DNA of 64,000 nucleotides, taken from assembly GCA_963764305.1 (NCBI GenBank), contig CAVXSD010000005.1, positions 248,001 through 312,000 of the forward strand. Direction: 5' to 3'. How positions within the stretch are numbered: position 1 is the first letter of the stretch; each line of letters opens with the position of its first letter. Made by a program: the position numbers and the translations under genes. Source of the DNA: Bog-473 sp963764305. GTDB lineage: Bacteria > Actinomycetota > Acidimicrobiia > Acidimicrobiales > RAAP-2. Under the pieces are notes generated by a model that worked only from the letters and a program-made list of their open reading frames with translations, had not been told where the DNA came from and did not search any database. This document shows positions 62,625 through 64,000 of the stretch, one piece after another.

Positions 62625-62920
62625 ACGGCGTCCCGTGGGTGGACCATGAACGAGTCGAGGGTGAAGACGTGGTGTGCCTGGTTGTGGAAGCTGCGCTCCC
62701 ACGACCGGCCCGAAACTGTCACCAGGTCCCCGGTATGAAGGCGGCCCACAACGGCTGACGCCAGGTCGCCAACCGCAAAGACGCGTACACGACGTCCCGA
62801 GTGCCGTCCGATGATCGAGAACGTTGTCCGGGTAGGTCTGTCCATGCGCTCCCGGGAAAGATGGGGAGTGGCGACCACACGTCCGGTCACTGTGCTGGGG
62901 TGGAACTTGTGCGCGGTCAT
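62621..62920 (-). CDS. Small OB-fold (SSB-like) protein
   Basis: 99 aa, ATG 62920 overlapping the preceding stop (ATGA). The pattern VTGRVVATPHLSRERMDRPT, TRTTFSIIG, RVRVFAVGDLASAVVGRLHT, GDLVTVSGRSWERSFHNQAH, HVFTLDS is that of a short SSB/PriB-like OB fold: strand 1, basic loop, then 'G..V.V.G' strand. It probably binds single-stranded DNA. Its place between terminase subunits is unusual. Confidence 0.65.
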   Translation of the reverse strand: MTAHKFHPSTVTGRVVATPHLSRERMDRPTRTTFSIIGRHSGRRVRVFAVGDLASAVVGRLHTGDLVTVSGRSWERSFHNQAHHVFTLDSFMVHPRDAV

Positions 62921-63451
62921 TCGCTTGCCTCGCTTTCGATGGCCGAGCGTTCGGCGTTGATCTGTGCGCCCGTGGCGGCGAGATCGCGGAGGGTCGCCTC
63001 CGACACTTCCGCGCTCGACGGCCAGGCTTGTGATTTTCGCGTGGCCTATGGGATCGAGCCCGAGGTTGGAGCCGAGACGTGCCGCGAGATTGGCCGAGGA
63101 GGTCGCCTGTTCCCAGACGCGCGGCGGGACGGCTCCTGCACCCTTCTCGGCGCTCAGGCGGCTTACGTGGGCGTCTAGAAGTTCCTCACGGGCAGCGGCC
63201 CGGAGGTACCGAGCGACCGCGGGAATCCATTTGGGCTCGGCGAGGTACGGGGCAACGTCGAGCGGCGCGTCGTGAACCTCGCGCGCCTTCTCGGCAATGA
63301 TCCGCTCCGAGTTTCCTCCGTGGGTAACCGCCTTCATGTTGCCGTTTGAGAACGGGGGCCAGGAGTAGCCGCGGGCCGGACCCTTGCCCGGTTGTTGACC
63401 AGCTAGTGGACCACTATCTCCACGGCCAGCCGGTACATTATCCCTGGTCAT
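62917..63451 (-). CDS. Probable phage terminase small subunit (one frameshift)
   Basis: About 177 aa with one extra base near 63010. ATG 63451, AGAAGGGAAA upstream. Seen: GYSWPPFSNGNMKAVTHGGN (the common phage 'PPFxxGNxxAxxHG' terminase-associated motif), EKAREVHDAPLDVAPYLAEP, LRAAAREELLDAHVSRLSAE, and in the shifted frame EATLRDLAATGAQINAERSA. It should bind the packaging site and hand DNA to TerL. Confidence 0.65.
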
Positions 63452-63654
63452 CGCCCATTTCCCTTCTCGCCGGGAGGCGCTGGCACGGATAGGTGACGCG
63501 TTTTCGGGGCCGTCCTGAGACCGCCATGTTTGCCCGTCACCGCACCCGTCCACGAGGGGTTCCGCGCATCGTTCTGTGGCCGACACGACCCATAAGCGTG
63601 AACGGCCGTGGGGGCCTTCCCCGTTTCGCTCTCGTCCTCGGCGCGGCTCAAAAG
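63452..63654. other. Region upstream of terminase genes
   Basis: About 200 bases without a supported gene; with the TGCA-repeat cluster it forms the leader of the packaging genes. Confidence 0.4.
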
Positions 63655-63812
63655 TGTGCACGCACGGGGTAGTGCACGCCCTACGGGCGCGTGCACGTGC
63701 ATGCACAACCCCATGTCGCGTGTCTGTGCTTTGAGCGCACTGTGAGTGCATGCACAACGTGCACCGAGGTCAGCGGTCACTTTGGGCCTCCGATGCGGGC
63801 ACTTGTGCACAC
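63655..63812. repeat. Cluster of TGCA-centred palindromes
   Basis: At least seven TGCA cores in ~158 bases, most inside GTGCAC or GTGCATGCAC palindromes. GTGCATGCACAAC occurs exactly twice (63697-63709 and 63746-63758). This looks like a multi-site operator, iterons or a packaging (pac/cos) recognition site just upstream of the terminase small subunit gene. Confidence 0.65.
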
Positions 63813-63994
63813 GTGGAACGCCAGCCGGCGCCCGTCTCGGCCTTGGCGGCCAGACCGGCCTTCGAGAGGTCCGCCAAAGCCGCGTAGATCGTCCGACGCT
63901 TCAGGAGCATGCCGTGGCCGTCCGCTGACAAGAGGTCCTCGATCATGGGCATCTCGATGCCGTCTGGGTGGTGCGCGGACGACCCGTCAAGCAC
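63770..63994 (-). CDS. Winged-helix DNA-binding protein, possibly partial
   Basis: 74 aa from GTG 63994, six bases from the window edge; a longer protein may begin outside. The centre is a winged helix: GIEMPMIEDLLSADGHGMLL, KRRTIYAALADLSKAGLAAK, AETGAGWR, as in phage and PadR-like regulators. It leads the minus-strand phage run and may bind the TGCA repeats that overlap its 3' end. Confidence 0.55.
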   Translation of the reverse strand: MLDGSSAHHPDGIEMPMIEDLLSADGHGMLLKRRTIYAALADLSKAGLAAKAETGAGWRSTCAQVPASEAQSDR

Positions 63995-64000
63995 GGCCGA

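Noticed and set aside
63452..63810. 120-codon minus-strand frame rich in Cys and His
   Set aside because: It runs through the palindromic TGCA repeats and has no domain; probably non-coding leader.

Overview
The window is high-GC DNA from a bacterium that looks like an actinobacterium, probably near Acidimicrobiia. This is inferred from gene content: a CofC-type F420 guanylyltransferase, a fused Kgd-type 2-oxoglutarate decarboxylase, an SCO6745-family protein, lysine-rich histone H1-like tails, and a secreted protein built of the 'VGMA..GYWLVASDGGIFAY' repeats common in Acidimicrobiia. No rRNA or complete tRNA gene is present, so the placement rests on proteins only.

Layout. 1-1.0 kb: the N-terminal part of a VirD4/TraG-like coupling ATPase running off the left edge. 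1.3-46.7 kb: chromosomal backbone. It holds a histone-like protein, cofC, gpsA coupled to a class III adenylate cyclase, a GH38 alpha-mannosidase, an acyl-CoA synthetase, rnhB, a five-gene oligopeptide ABC transporter operon (dppABCDF order), a DMT exporter, kgd followed by a NYN-S1 ribonuclease, a FabZ-like dehydratase and xth, a TPP enzyme with a GlcD-like oxidase, a UvrD-like helicase, divergent ddl and murF, a LysM-BTAD membrane regulator with a Thr-rich secreted protein and a sigma-like protein, an aldehyde dehydrogenase, a CHAP hydrolase, an acyltransferase-3/SGNH protein, and inositol-phosphatase and SCO6745-family genes. At 44.4-44.9 kb lie remnants of an acyltransferase-3 gene and an IS110 transposase.

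46.8-56.4 kb: a genomic island bounded by a 42-bp direct repeat that is the 5' half of a tRNA-Val(TAC) gene. Its tyrosine integrase begins about 160 bp from the right repeat and has been cut into three pieces by an IS256-family element and an IS21-family element. The cargo is unusual: a tandem family of single-pass extracytoplasmic proteins, a secreted six-repeat propeller protein with a DHxxPLxLGG (HNH-like) tail, very small ORFs, and structured intergenic repeats. 56.4-64.0 kb: probably a second element in tandem at the same tRNA, with a stand-alone TIR-like protein, a broken polytopic membrane protein, and a minus-strand phage packaging module (terminase small subunit, OB-fold protein, terminase large subunit, HTH protein, HNH nuclease) without visible portal or capsid genes. 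No complete tRNA-Val is seen, so its 3' half is expected beyond the right edge.

Many otherwise intact genes carry single-base frameshifts (kgd, xth, the TPP enzyme, terminase and others). The eight in housekeeping-type genes are all +1 insertions of G or C, which points to sequence error more than to real decay. Coordinates of those genes are given across the shifts.
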